Assembly: GCF_030814435.1 (NCBI RefSeq)
Contig: NZ_JAUSUW010000001.1
Coordinates: 577,440 to 641,439 of the forward strand
Direction: 5' to 3'
DNA from: Peteryoungia aggregata LMG 23059
GTDB lineage: Bacteria; Pseudomonadota; Alphaproteobacteria; Rhizobiales; Rhizobiaceae
Length of the DNA stretch: 64,000 nucleotides
Part shown: positions 52,807 through 61,842 of the stretch, piece by piece
Layout of the letters: each line of letters begins with the position of its first letter
How positions within the stretch are numbered: position 1 is the stretch's first letter
Position numbers and translations under genes: made by a program
Notes under the pieces: generated by a model
Databases searched by the model: none
Seen by the model: only the letters and a program-made list of their open reading frames with translations
Told to the model about the DNA's origin: nothing

Positions 52807-54282
52807 ATGCAGCAAAAGCTTTTCATCGATGGCCAATGGCACTTTCCCGTTCAGGGCGGCGTCTTTCCTGTGGTCAATCCGGCGACGGAAGAGGTGATCC
52901 ATCAGGCCCCCGCAGGCACGGCTGCCGACATTGATCTTGCCGTGAGCGCAGCAAGACGCGCCTTTGACACAGGCCCCTGGCCCCGAATGAGCGGGCGCGA
53001 GCGAGCGGGCTATCTGCGGGCCATGGCAGAGAGGATTACGCAGCGGAAAGAGGAGCTTGCCCGTCTCGAGGTGCTAGACAACGGCAAACCGCTGCCCGAA
53101 GCGATATGGGACATCGAAGACACCGCAGGCTGCTTCTCGTTCTATGCAAATCTCGCCGAGGAGCTTGATGAAAGACCCGAAGAGGCCGTTGCGCTGGCTG
53201 ATGCCCGGTTCACCTCGAAAGTGCTGCGGGAGCCGGTGGGCGTGGCAGGTGCGATCATCCCGTGGAACTATCCCCTGCTGATGGCCTCCTGGAAGGTTGC
53301 TCCAGCCCTGGCGGCGGGATGCACCATGATCCTTAAACCATCGGAACTGACGCCCTTGACCGCGCTGGAACTGGGCGTGATCGCCGAGGAGGTCGGGCTG
53401 CCCGCTGGCGTCTTGAACATCGTCACGGGCCTGGGTGGCGATGCGGGCCAGCCGCTGTCCGAGCATTCCGGCGTCGACAAACTGGCATTCACAGGCTCGG
53501 TCCCGACGGGCGCCAAGATCATGGCCGCCGCAGCACGCGACATCAAGAATGTCAGCCTGGAGCTCGGCGGCAAGTCGCCCTTCCTGGTCTTTGCCGATAG
53601 CGACATCGAAAAGGCCGTCGAATGGATCATGTTCGGGATCTTCTGGAACCAGGGGCAGGTCTGCTCGGCCACGTCGCGCATCCTTGTTGAGGAGACACTT
53701 TACCCCGCTCTTATGCAGCGATTGATCCAGGAGGCTGCCAAGATCAGGATCGGCGATGGCCTCGATGAAGCCACTCTGCTTGGCCCGCTCGTTTCCAGCG
53801 GTCAATATCAGAAGATTATTGCCATGATCGAGCAGGCGCGAGAACACGGTGCAACCGTGGCCTATGGCGGAAAGCGCCCCGAGCAACACCAGATCGGCTA
53901 CTTCCTCGAGCCGACAATCCTAACTGATATGGCCGAAGATAGCATCATCTGGCGGGAGGAAGTCTTCGGGCCGGTTGTTTGCGTCAAGACGTTTCGGGAT
54001 GAGGCCGATGCAATCCGTATGGCGAATGACAGCCGCTTCGGCCTGGCCGCAGCTGTCATGTCAGCAGACGAGGCCCGTTGCGAGCGTGTTGCCCGTGCCC
54101 TGCGCGCAGGCATTGTCTGGATCAACTGCTCGCAGCCCACCTTCACCGAAGCACCCTGGGGCGGCTACAAACAATCGGGCATCGGCCGCGAACTGGGCAA
54201 ATGGGGGCTCGACAACTACCTGGAAGTCAAGCAGGTGACCACCTTTGACCAGCGCGAGCGCTGGGGCTGGTATATAAAATAA
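52807..54282 (+). CDS. NAD-dependent aldehyde dehydrogenase (betaine-aldehyde / aminoaldehyde type)
   Basis: The protein has 491 residues. The full ALDH fold has PWNYPLLMASWKVAPALAAGCTMILKPSE, FTGSVPTGAKIM, the catalytic Glu in ELGGKSP and the catalytic Cys in WNQGQVCSATSR. The C-terminus PWGGYKQSGIGRELGKWGLDNYLEVKQV is typical of betaine-aldehyde and 4-aminobutyraldehyde dehydrogenases. It should oxidise the aminoaldehyde formed by amine oxidation. It follows the second glycosyltransferase by 56 nt with AGGGGAAG upstream. Confidence 0.93.
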   Translation: MQQKLFIDGQWHFPVQGGVFPVVNPATEEVIHQAPAGTAADIDLAVSAARRAFDTGPWPRMSGRERAGYLRAMAERITQRKEELARLEVLDNGKPLPEAIWDIEDTAGCFSFYANLAEELDERPEEAVALADARFTSKVLREPVGVAGAIIPWNYPLLMASWKVAPALAAGCTMILKPSELTPLTALELGVIAEEVGLPAGVLNIVTGLGGDAGQPLSEHSGVDKLAFTGSVPTGAKIMAAAARDIKNVSLELGGKSPFLVFADSDIEKAVEWIMFGIFWNQGQVCSATSRILVEETLYPALMQRLIQEAAKIRIGDGLDEATLLGPLVSSGQYQKIIAMIEQAREHGATVAYGGKRPEQHQIGYFLEPTILTDMAEDSIIWREEVFGPVVCVKTFRDEADAIRMANDSRFGLAAAVMSADEARCERVARALRAGIVWINCSQPTFTEAPWGGYKQSGIGRELGKWGLDNYLEVKQVTTFDQRERWGWYIK

Positions 54283-54439
54283 AGCCTCGTGAATAAGGTC
54301 GTGTTCCGAAGAGTGATGTCGCTAAGCGTTGGTGCAGGGATCAAATCTCAACGTTCTGCATCTATGCGGCCAGGATGGGAAATGGGGTGATCGATCCAGC
54401 ATTCCGCACAAACATAACGCGCCCGCCGCCATCACATCG

Positions 54440-55371
54440 GAAAACTGAAGTTCAGGGCGAGGAACTGGCAGGGGGGTGAGGCGGGCCTTCGCCCCTTGGC
54501 AGTTTAACCCTTTGGATAACGCCGGAAACACTGGCGGGCTGGGCCGCCCCACGGCACAAGACGAGAGGGGGCCAGCCTCTCTATTCGGATCTGGCGATCG
54601 AAACTACGTGACGTTGGGCATGGTATTCGGAATACGGCTGCGCCAGAGCGAACGGCCTCTGAGTTCGGTGCTTGATATGATGAGACTGGATTTGCCAGTG
54701 CCCGACAACGCGACACTCAGCCGACGGGCCAGAAGCAACGACCGGCAACAGTGGCGGATGACCCCATTCATGTGCTGGTCGACTGCACCGGGGTGAAGAT
54801 CTATGGCGCCCGGCCAATGGCTGGACGAGAAGCACGGCGCAAAGTCCCGGCATGGCTGGCAAAAACTGCGCCTGGCTGTTGATGCCGACAGTGGCGAGAT
54901 CATTGTCGATTTCCCGACAGATCTGGAAACAGGCGATGTCTCGCAGCAGGAACCATTGCTTGATCAGGTCGATGATGAGATCGACCAGCTGACTGCCGAT
55001 GGAGCCCATGGTGGCTATCCATCCTACGACGCAGCTCGAAGTCACAGCGAAGGCTCAAGGGTCGTCATTCCACCGAACTCGTACGCAGTTGAACGACCCA
55101 GCGCCCAGGCATCCTTCCAGAGAGACGATCACATCGCAGATTCCAGATCGATAGCCGGTTGAAATGGCTGATATCGACCGGCTATGGCAAACGAGCTTTG
55201 GTTGAAACCGCGATTAGTCGATACAAAGGCATCATTGGACCGCGTTTGCGTGCTCGTTTATTCCGTGCGCAGCAGACAGAGGCTGCGGTCGGCGTCCCCA
55301 TCCTTAACCGAACGTCCGCTTGCGGACGCCCAAAATCCGTTCATCAGCTGATCCACGCCAACGCCTTTTAG
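54440..55371 (+). pseudogene. Decayed IS5-family transposase
   Basis: Pieces of an IS5-type DDE transposase are spread over three frames. The peptide LYSDLAIETT (54579-54608) ends in a stop one base out of frame. TLGMVFGIRLRQSE continues in the next frame to about 54800 (IHVLVDCTG, KIYGA). A second shift leads to GQWLDEKHGAKSR, LAVDADSGEIIV, LLDQVDDEIDQLTADGAHGGYPSYDA, and a last segment TGYGKRALVETAISRYKGIIGPRLRAR to the stop at 55371. At least two frameshifts are evident, so it is dead. Terminal inverted repeats could not be defined; the left border is approximate. Confidence 0.8.
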
Positions 55372-55410
55372 AATCGATATCGAAGGGGCGCTTGACTCAC
55401 TTGCTGCACT

Positions 55411-55427
55411 GCACCGATAATTGGTGC
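55411..55427. promoter_or_regulatory. Lux-box-like palindrome upstream of the LuxR gene
   Basis: GCACC (55411-55415) and GGTGC (55423-55427) are separated by 7 nt (GATAATT), with further symmetry AT/AT in the spacer. It lies about 32 nt before the start of the LuxR-type gene. It could be that regulator's own binding site. Confidence 0.4.
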
Positions 55428-55458
55428 GCGGCGTTTTAGCGCACTGTGGAGCATAGCC

Positions 55459-56154
55459 ATGGCTTTCTCAGAGGTTCGCAAGCGGGAATTCATCAACGAG
55501 ACATTTCGACTGCTTTCCGGGACACTGGGGGCAAGCAGGCTGGTATTCTACTCCGTTGACGACAACAACAACCTGCACAACTTCGTGTGTTCGCGCGTGC
55601 CTTCCGAATTTCTGAAAATCTACATCCGCGAGATGCACGCCCACGACCCGCTGCATGTGCGCCAAATCAAACACGAACAGAGCCCGGTGCTGAAGATGAA
55701 CGATGCGGGGCGCTACTCTGCGGAGAGCGAAGTCGCCCTCTACCGGCAATTCCTCAACGTCTTCCAGGTCAGCGATACGATCGAATTGATCTTCCAGCGA
55801 GACAGCCAGATCTATGCCGGCATCTGCGTGATGTGGACCGCCGACGACGCCAAACCTGATGACACGCAGTTTCATCTGGCCGATACGCTGCACCCCTATA
55901 TTTCCTACAATCTCAAGGCGGTGTTTACCCGCTCCAAAGCGGCTGAGGCGGTGCAAGCCAACGCCCTTCTGCATCTCACCCAGCGCGAGGCCGAGGTTGC
56001 CAGACTGCTGTGCTGCGGCCGGACCAATGCCGACATCGCGCAATGTCTGGGAATCGGGTTGGCAACGGTGAAGACCCATCTCATCCACATCTTCGACAAG
56101 GCTGGCGTCGACAATCGCGCTGGGCTGGTGTCACGGATGATGCAGCTCAGCTGA
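55459..56154 (+). CDS. LuxR family transcriptional regulator
   Basis: The protein has 231 residues. The C-terminal LuxR helix-turn-helix is HLTQREAEVARLLCCGRTNADIAQCLGIGLATVKTHLIHIFDKAGVDNRAGLVSRM (about 172-228). The N-terminal about 160 residues look like a GAF/PAS-like sensor (ASRLVFYSVDD, IYIREMHAHDPLHVRQ) and lack the clear W/Y/D set of acyl-homoserine-lactone receptors. It sits 253 nt before the copper amine oxidase gene in the same direction and is the likely regulator of that operon. The start is the ATG after GGAGCATAGCC. Confidence 0.87.
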   Translation: MAFSEVRKREFINETFRLLSGTLGASRLVFYSVDDNNNLHNFVCSRVPSEFLKIYIREMHAHDPLHVRQIKHEQSPVLKMNDAGRYSAESEVALYRQFLNVFQVSDTIELIFQRDSQIYAGICVMWTADDAKPDDTQFHLADTLHPYISYNLKAVFTRSKAAEAVQANALLHLTQREAEVARLLCCGRTNADIAQCLGIGLATVKTHLIHIFDKAGVDNRAGLVSRMMQLS

Positions 56155-56407
56155 CATACCGACCAATCTGAAACGTGAACACCGGCCAGGGCGCAGCTTC
56201 GGACGGCGACGGGGCTCGGCCGTCTGGCCGCATGAGGTCTTATCGCTTTGCAGCTACAGGGAAAAACTCGGATTCTTTGACTTATGTCAACCATTCGGTG
56301 GATGGACATTATTTAGGCATGCACAAATATTGACCTCCAAGAGTTGACGGATCGCAGCCATGACGCCTGCGGATGTTGACGGTGAAAACCGGAATGGAGG
56401 ATCGGCC

Positions 56408-58393
56408 ATGAACGAGAGGCCTAATGTTTCCCTGCCCCTGCAAGCCACGTCTGCCTTCGCGCATCCGCTCGATCCGCTAACGGCGGAAGAGTTGGTCAAG
56501 GCCGCGTCGATCCTGCGCGCCCACTTCGATTTCGGCCCTGCCCTGCTGTTCGAGACGATCGAATTGCTGGAGCCGGCCAAGGAGGTTGTCCGGGCCTTCA
56601 TTCCCGGCATGCCGATCGAGCGCAGCGCGCGCTTCAACGTGCACAAGCGGGGCGGCACCGGCGTCTGGCGCGGTAGACTGGATCTCGGCAGCGGCACGGT
56701 AACTGTGGTCGAGTTCCTGGCCGATGCCCGGCCGATGATCTCGCCGGAAGAATTCATGATGATCGAGGATGTCGCCAAAGCCGATCCGCGATTTCAGGAG
56801 GCGATCCGCCGCCGAGGCATCGAGAACATGGCCTATGTCTGCGTCGACCCCTGGTCAGCCGGCAATTTCTCCGTGCCCGGAGAGGAAAACAAGCGGCTGG
56901 CGCATACCTTTGTCTGGCTGCGCATGTCCGATCTCGACAATTATTACGCCCACCCGGTCGAGGGGCTGAACGTCGTGGTCGATGTCGACAAGTTGGAAGT
57001 GCTGCGGGTCGACGACCATTCTGCCGCCTCCGGCACTTTCGTTCCGGTCCCCGACACCCTGATCAACTACGATGCCGACCTGCTCACCGATTTCCGCAAG
57101 CCCTTGAAACCGCTGGACGTTGTCCAGAGCGAAGGCCCGAGCTTCACCATCGAAGGCAACAAGCTCACCTGGGATAACTGGGATGTGCGCATCAGCTTCA
57201 ACGGTCGCGAAGGACTTGTCCTGCAGCAGGTTGGTTATACCGTGGACGGCCAGCGTCGGCCGATCCTATACCGGGTGTCGATGGCGGAAATGGTCGTGCC
57301 TTACGGCAATCCGGATGGCGTGCATTACCGCAAGAATGTCTTCGACAGCGGCGAATACGGTTTCGGCAAGCTGGTCAATTCCCTGGCGCTCGGCTGCGAT
57401 TGCCTCGGCCATATCCACTACATGGACGTCGTTTTGCCCGACATGATGGGCAATCCACGCCTGATCCCGAGTGCGATCTGCATCCATGAAGAGGATGCCG
57501 GCCTTGCCTGGAAGCATTTCGACTTCCGCTCGGAGCGCACCGAAACCCGCCGCATGCGCCGCCTCGTCATCTCCTCGATCACGACCGTCGGCAATTACGA
57601 ATACTGCTGCTACTGGTACCTTTTCCAGGATGGCACCATCGAATTCGAGATGAAGGCGACGGGCGTCATCAACACCGCCGCCTGCATTCCCGGAGCCGAG
57701 CAGAAATACGGCACCGAAGTGGCCCCGGGCGTGGTCGGCCACATTCACCAGCACGTCTTCTGCATGCGGCTCGACATGGAGGTCGACGGCCCCGACAATA
57801 CCGTCGTCGAATGCGACACGGTCGCCCCGCCGATCGGCCCCGACAATCCGATGGGCAATGCCTTCTGTGTCGAGCAGACGCCGCTCACCAGCGAGCTCAA
57901 AGCACGCCGCAGGGTTGACTTCGAAAAGTCTCGCTATTGGAAGATCACCAATCCCAACGTCAAGAACTGGGTCGGCAAGCCGACCGCCTACAAGCTGGAA
58001 ACTCCCTCGGCCATCCAGTCCTACACCCATCCGGACGGCCCATCCGGCAAGCGCGGCGGCTTCGTCTACAACCATCTGTGGGTAACACCCTACGATCCCG
58101 AGGAACGCTTCCCCGCCGGTGAATACATGAACCATTCAACCGGTGACGATGGCCTTCCTGCCTGGACGGCCAAGGACCGGTCGACCGACAATACCGATAT
58201 CGTCGTATGGCATTCCTTCGGTCTGCATCACATCCCCCGCGTCGAGGACCATCCGGTGCAGCCCTGCGTGCTGTGCGGCTTCAAGCTTATGCCGGTCGGC
58301 TTCTTTGACGGCAATCCGTTGATCAACCTGCCGCCTGAAACCAACAAGGCCAGCAAATCCAATACCCAAGGTTCCGCCTGCTGCCACAGCTGA
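56408..58393 (+). CDS. Copper-containing primary-amine oxidase
   Basis: The protein has 661 residues from the ATG at 56408, which has GGAGG 7 nt upstream; the ORF extends 16 codons earlier. The active-site tyrosine that becomes topaquinone is Tyr397 in TTVGNYEY. The catalytic base is Asp313 in KNVFDSGEYGFG. The copper ligands are the H-x-H in HIHQHVF (about 447/449) and a histidine in FGLHHIPRVEDHPV. It converts primary amines to aldehydes with release of ammonia and H2O2. No signal peptide is present, so it should be cytoplasmic like the Arthrobacter enzyme. It feeds the aldehyde dehydrogenases of the island. Confidence 0.93.
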   Translation: MNERPNVSLPLQATSAFAHPLDPLTAEELVKAASILRAHFDFGPALLFETIELLEPAKEVVRAFIPGMPIERSARFNVHKRGGTGVWRGRLDLGSGTVTVVEFLADARPMISPEEFMMIEDVAKADPRFQEAIRRRGIENMAYVCVDPWSAGNFSVPGEENKRLAHTFVWLRMSDLDNYYAHPVEGLNVVVDVDKLEVLRVDDHSAASGTFVPVPDTLINYDADLLTDFRKPLKPLDVVQSEGPSFTIEGNKLTWDNWDVRISFNGREGLVLQQVGYTVDGQRRPILYRVSMAEMVVPYGNPDGVHYRKNVFDSGEYGFGKLVNSLALGCDCLGHIHYMDVVLPDMMGNPRLIPSAICIHEEDAGLAWKHFDFRSERTETRRMRRLVISSITTVGNYEYCCYWYLFQDGTIEFEMKATGVINTAACIPGAEQKYGTEVAPGVVGHIHQHVFCMRLDMEVDGPDNTVVECDTVAPPIGPDNPMGNAFCVEQTPLTSELKARRRVDFEKSRYWKITNPNVKNWVGKPTAYKLETPSAIQSYTHPDGPSGKRGGFVYNHLWVTPYDPEERFPAGEYMNHSTGDDGLPAWTAKDRSTDNTDIVVWHSFGLHHIPRVEDHPVQPCVLCGFKLMPVGFFDGNPLINLPPETNKASKSNTQGSACCHS

Positions 58394-58399
58394 CCAGAT

Positions 58400-58416
58400 G
58401 GCGGGCCATGCCCGCC
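58400..58416 (+). repeat. Short perfect hairpin after the amine oxidase gene
   Basis: GGCGGGC (58400-58406) pairs with GCCCGCC (58410-58416) around a CAT loop, just 7 nt past the amine oxidase stop. There is no clear T-run. It may partially terminate or protect the upstream message. Confidence 0.45.
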
Positions 58417-58495
58417 TTGCCTCCAGCGATATGGCGATGTCCATACGCGCTGCCCGATCGCCATGATTGTCGATGTCCAACCAGAGGGTCCATCC

Positions 58496-59674
58496 ATGAA
58501 GCGTCGAAACCTCTTGCAATCCTTCAGCCAGTCCCGGCGCGCCTTTTTGCGCGACACTGTCTCGATCTCGGCCGGCATCGCCGCCGCCTCCATGATGCCA
58601 CGCGGCGCCTGGGCAGCCCGCGAAAGAGAGATGAACATCTATTGTTGGGAGGGCTACAATTCCGACAAGGTGCTCGACCCGTTCCGCAAGGAATTCGACT
58701 GCACCGTCAAGGCGCAGGGGCTGATCTCCGACCCGGAAGCCGTCAACCAGCTGCGCGCCGGCGACACCAAGGTCTGGGACGTCATCAACCTGAACAATGC
58801 CTGGGGCCGCCGGCAACTCTATCCGGAAAACCTGATCAAGCCGCTGGACAAGGCAAAGTTCGAGCCGCTGTGGGACATGATGATCCCCGAATTCAAATGG
58901 CCCTATCACTGGGCCATGTCCGACGACGGCAATTCTCTGCTCGGCATGATCCAGCGCTACGGCCCCTCCGGCATGCTGGTCAACACCGACAAGGTCTCGG
59001 CCGCCACCCTTGCCGATGAAGGCTACGACCTGATGCTGCAGGATGACTACAAGGGCAAATATGCCGTGCTGATGTATGACGACTGGGTGATCATGCATGT
59101 GGTGATCGCCGCCGGCTTCAGCCCGTTCCGCGAAATGACCGATGATGAAATCGCCAAATACGAAGTGGTGATGCGCAAGCTGATCAACAACGCCGCTTTC
59201 CTCTCCGACGACATGAACGCCATTGCACTCGGCATGATCAACGGCTCGATTGAAGGCTCCTTCCCCGGCAGCGTCTATTCGGTCTCAGCGGCCCGCTACG
59301 ACGGCAACCCCAACCTGCGCTGTGTCGTGCCCAACAAGGGACCGGAGGAAATGGGCGGCAAGGCCGGCGTCTGCTGGATGGAATTGACCTCGCTGGTCAA
59401 CAACCCGCAGCTCTCGCCGCGCGCCGAGGATTTCATCGAATACTGTTTCCGCCCAGAAACGGCCAAGAACGTCTCGTTTGCCGAGGGCACCTACAACCCG
59501 GTCGGGCAGATGGGCGATCCCAAGGTCATGGCCCTGTTCAACACCGAAGAACTCGACGCCTTCCAGTACGATACCCTGGCGGCCGACATGGCCAAATGCG
59601 CGGACTTCGACATCATCCCGAGCTACACCAAGTTGCATGAGATCTTCTCCGCCGCGGTGCGCGAGAAGGCCTGA
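58496..59674 (+). CDS. Polyamine-type ABC substrate-binding protein with Tat signal
   Basis: The protein has 392 residues from the ATG at 58496 (AGAGGG 8 nt upstream). The N-terminus has twin arginines (SQSRRAFLRDTVSISAGIAAASM) and ends in PRGAWAAR, a Tat signal. The mature PotD-like part has MNIYCWEGYNSDKVLDPFRKEFD, GDTKVWDVINLNNAWG, YDDWVIMHVVIAAGFSP and NVSFAEGTYNPVG. It should bind the amine used by the copper amine oxidase encoded upstream. It differs from the Sec-exported PotD-like protein at 49250-50320. Confidence 0.9.
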   Translation: MKRRNLLQSFSQSRRAFLRDTVSISAGIAAASMMPRGAWAAREREMNIYCWEGYNSDKVLDPFRKEFDCTVKAQGLISDPEAVNQLRAGDTKVWDVINLNNAWGRRQLYPENLIKPLDKAKFEPLWDMMIPEFKWPYHWAMSDDGNSLLGMIQRYGPSGMLVNTDKVSAATLADEGYDLMLQDDYKGKYAVLMYDDWVIMHVVIAAGFSPFREMTDDEIAKYEVVMRKLINNAAFLSDDMNAIALGMINGSIEGSFPGSVYSVSAARYDGNPNLRCVVPNKGPEEMGGKAGVCWMELTSLVNNPQLSPRAEDFIEYCFRPETAKNVSFAEGTYNPVGQMGDPKVMALFNTEELDAFQYDTLAADMAKCADFDIIPSYTKLHEIFSAAVREKA

Positions 59675-59676
59675 TC

Positions 59677-59703
59677 AGGCCGGGAGGCCGGCACTCCCGG
59701 CCT
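59677..59703. repeat. Perfect 10-bp inverted repeat between binding-protein and ATPase genes
   Basis: AGGCCGGGAG (59677-59686) pairs with CTCCCGGCCT (59694-59703) across a 7-nt loop, 3 nt after the binding-protein stop. It is a very stable stem-loop in the position typical for limiting expression of downstream transporter genes. Confidence 0.65.
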
Positions 59704-59744
59704 CCCCAGCGTTCTGCGCCTACTCAACAGACCGATGGGACCGT

Positions 59745-60863
59745 ATGATGACAGCCGCCGCCGCCGACATCGCATCCACAACGCCCCTGCCCATCCTCCA
59801 GCTGCGCGCCGTCGACAAGTTCTTCGGCGAATTCCCAGCCATCGACCGCATAAGCCTCGACATTCGCGAGGGCGAATTCTTCACCATCGTCGGTCCATCC
59901 GGCAGCGGCAAGACGACCATGGTGCGCATGCTGGTCGGCATGGACAAGCCGACCAATGGCGACATCTTGCTGCGCGGCGAACGCATCAACGATGTACCGG
60001 CCAACAAGCGCCCGACCTGTATGGTCTTCCAGTCGCTCGCGCTGTTTCCCCATCGCACCGTCGGGCAGAACATCGAGTTCCCCTTGAAGATCCGCGGCAT
60101 GAAGGCTGCAAGCCGCAAGGAACGCGCGCTGGAACTGATGGCGCAGCTCCGCCTGCCGGACAGCTATTACGGCAAGGGCGTACTGCAATGCTCCGGCGGC
60201 GAACGCCAGCGTGTCGCGCTCGCCCGGGCGCTCGCCTTCGATCCGGAAATCCTGTTTTTTGACGAGCCGCTTTCGGCCCTCGACTACAAGCTGCGCAAGA
60301 TCCTGGAGAAGGAACTGAAGGACATCCACCGCGAGACCGGCAAGACCTTCGTCTACATTACCCATTCGCTTGAGGAAGCCATGGTGATGTCGGACCGCAT
60401 CGGCGTGATGAACAAGGGTCGCTTCGTGCAGATCGGCACGCCCAACGAGATCTACGGCAATCCCTCGACCCGTTTCGTCTCGGAATTCATGGGCGAGGTC
60501 AACATTCTCGACGTCGGTCCCGGCCCGGACGGCACAGTGATCGACCAGGCAACCGGCGCAAGCTATCTGGCACCGCCGATCGCCGACGCCTTTGCCGGTG
60601 GCTCACTCGTCATCCGCCCCGAAGACATCCGCTTTCTCGACGACCCAGCCTCCCCTGCCGCCAACAAGCTCGAAGGCGTGGTCTACAATGAATATCTGCT
60701 GGGATCGCGGGTGCAATATCAGGTGCGGGTTGGCGATGCCCAGGTCTTCCTGGTCGAGAAACTGCGCGAGCAGCAACTGGCAAGTACCCGCGGTGGCCGC
60801 GTGACGATTGCCTGGGACGCCAAGGACTCGACCATCTTCCCGACAGCCCGTTTTGCCAATTGA
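59745..60863 (+). CDS. Polyamine-type ABC transporter ATP-binding protein
   Basis: The protein has 372 residues from the ATG at 59745 (the next codon is also ATG). Walker A is GPSGSGKTT, the signature is CSGGERQRVALARAL and Walker B is EILFFDEPLSALD. A C-terminal TOBE region (VIRPEDIRFLD) follows. It is the ATPase for the permeases at 60894-62697. The upstream ORF extension has no ribosome-binding site. Confidence 0.92.
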   Translation: MMTAAAADIASTTPLPILQLRAVDKFFGEFPAIDRISLDIREGEFFTIVGPSGSGKTTMVRMLVGMDKPTNGDILLRGERINDVPANKRPTCMVFQSLALFPHRTVGQNIEFPLKIRGMKAASRKERALELMAQLRLPDSYYGKGVLQCSGGERQRVALARALAFDPEILFFDEPLSALDYKLRKILEKELKDIHRETGKTFVYITHSLEEAMVMSDRIGVMNKGRFVQIGTPNEIYGNPSTRFVSEFMGEVNILDVGPGPDGTVIDQATGASYLAPPIADAFAGGSLVIRPEDIRFLDDPASPAANKLEGVVYNEYLLGSRVQYQVRVGDAQVFLVEKLREQQLASTRGGRVTIAWDAKDSTIFPTARFAN

Positions 60864-60893
60864 TATGAGCCGTATTGACGAAGGACGTCGCTT

Positions 60894-61829
60894 ATGACGG
60901 ATGCAAGCGAAACGCTCAGCCACAATGCCGCTCTGCCGCGCCGGGTCTCGCGGACCGAAGCCTGGCGGGTGCGGCTTGGCCGCGGCATGATGAAACCCGG
61001 CTTTCTGGCTGCTCTGCCGGTCGGGCTTCTGCTGCTCTTCGGCTTTCTCGGCCCCTTGCTACTGGTTTTCGTCTTCGCCTTCATGCCACCGCAGACCTTC
61101 TCCGTCCTGCAGATGCCGACGCTTGAGAATTTCCGCACGATCTTTGCCGACAGCTATTATCTGTCCTTTGTCGCATCTCTGCAGCTGGCCGCCTCCACCG
61201 TCGCGATCCTGCTGGTGATCTGCTATCCCCTGGCGATCGCCATGGTGCGGGTGTTCACCCGCAAGGCCGGTATTCTGGCGCTGGTGCTCGCCGCGCCCCT
61301 CTTCGTCGCCGACAATCTGCGGCTGATGGGTTGGATGCTGTTCCTGGTCAAAGGCGGCGTTGTCTCCGGCACTCTACAGACTTATTTCGGCATCCCCGTC
61401 GATTCCATGCTCTACACCTTCAGCGCCACGCTGTTCGGTCTCGTTTACATCAACCTGCCGATGATGCTCTTCCCGATGATCCTCGGCGTCTCCATGGTGC
61501 CGACCCAGATGCGCGAAGCCGCCTTCGATCTCGGCGCCAGCCGCTGGCAGGTGATGAAGGAAGTCGACATTCCGCTCGCCATGCCCGGCATCATGATCGG
61601 CGCGCTGATCACCTTCATCCTTGCCGCCGGAGCCATCACCGAGGCCAAGGTGCTTGGCGGCACGGCCGTGGTGATGATCGCCCAGGACATCCAGAAGGAG
61701 TTTACCTTCGCGCAGAACTGGCCGAAAGGCTCGGCCCTGTCGATGCTGATGATCGTGCTGGCAGGCTCGCTGGCGCTGGCCATGTTCAAGCGCGTCGATC
61801 TGGACACCATCTTCGGGCGCAAGGGATGA
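60894..61829 (+). CDS. Polyamine-type ABC transporter permease 1
   Basis: The protein has 311 residues. A hydrophilic N-terminus of about 35 residues is followed by six membrane helices. The ATPase docking loop is EAAFDLGASRWQVMKEVDIPLAMPGIMIG. AAPLFVADNLRLMGWMLFLVKGGVV corresponds to the PotB region. An AAGGA site precedes the ATG. It is 13 nt before permease 2. Confidence 0.92.
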   Translation: MTDASETLSHNAALPRRVSRTEAWRVRLGRGMMKPGFLAALPVGLLLLFGFLGPLLLVFVFAFMPPQTFSVLQMPTLENFRTIFADSYYLSFVASLQLAASTVAILLVICYPLAIAMVRVFTRKAGILALVLAAPLFVADNLRLMGWMLFLVKGGVVSGTLQTYFGIPVDSMLYTFSATLFGLVYINLPMMLFPMILGVSMVPTQMREAAFDLGASRWQVMKEVDIPLAMPGIMIGALITFILAAGAITEAKVLGGTAVVMIAQDIQKEFTFAQNWPKGSALSMLMIVLAGSLALAMFKRVDLDTIFGRKG

Positions 61830-61842
61830 GGGGATCACGCCT

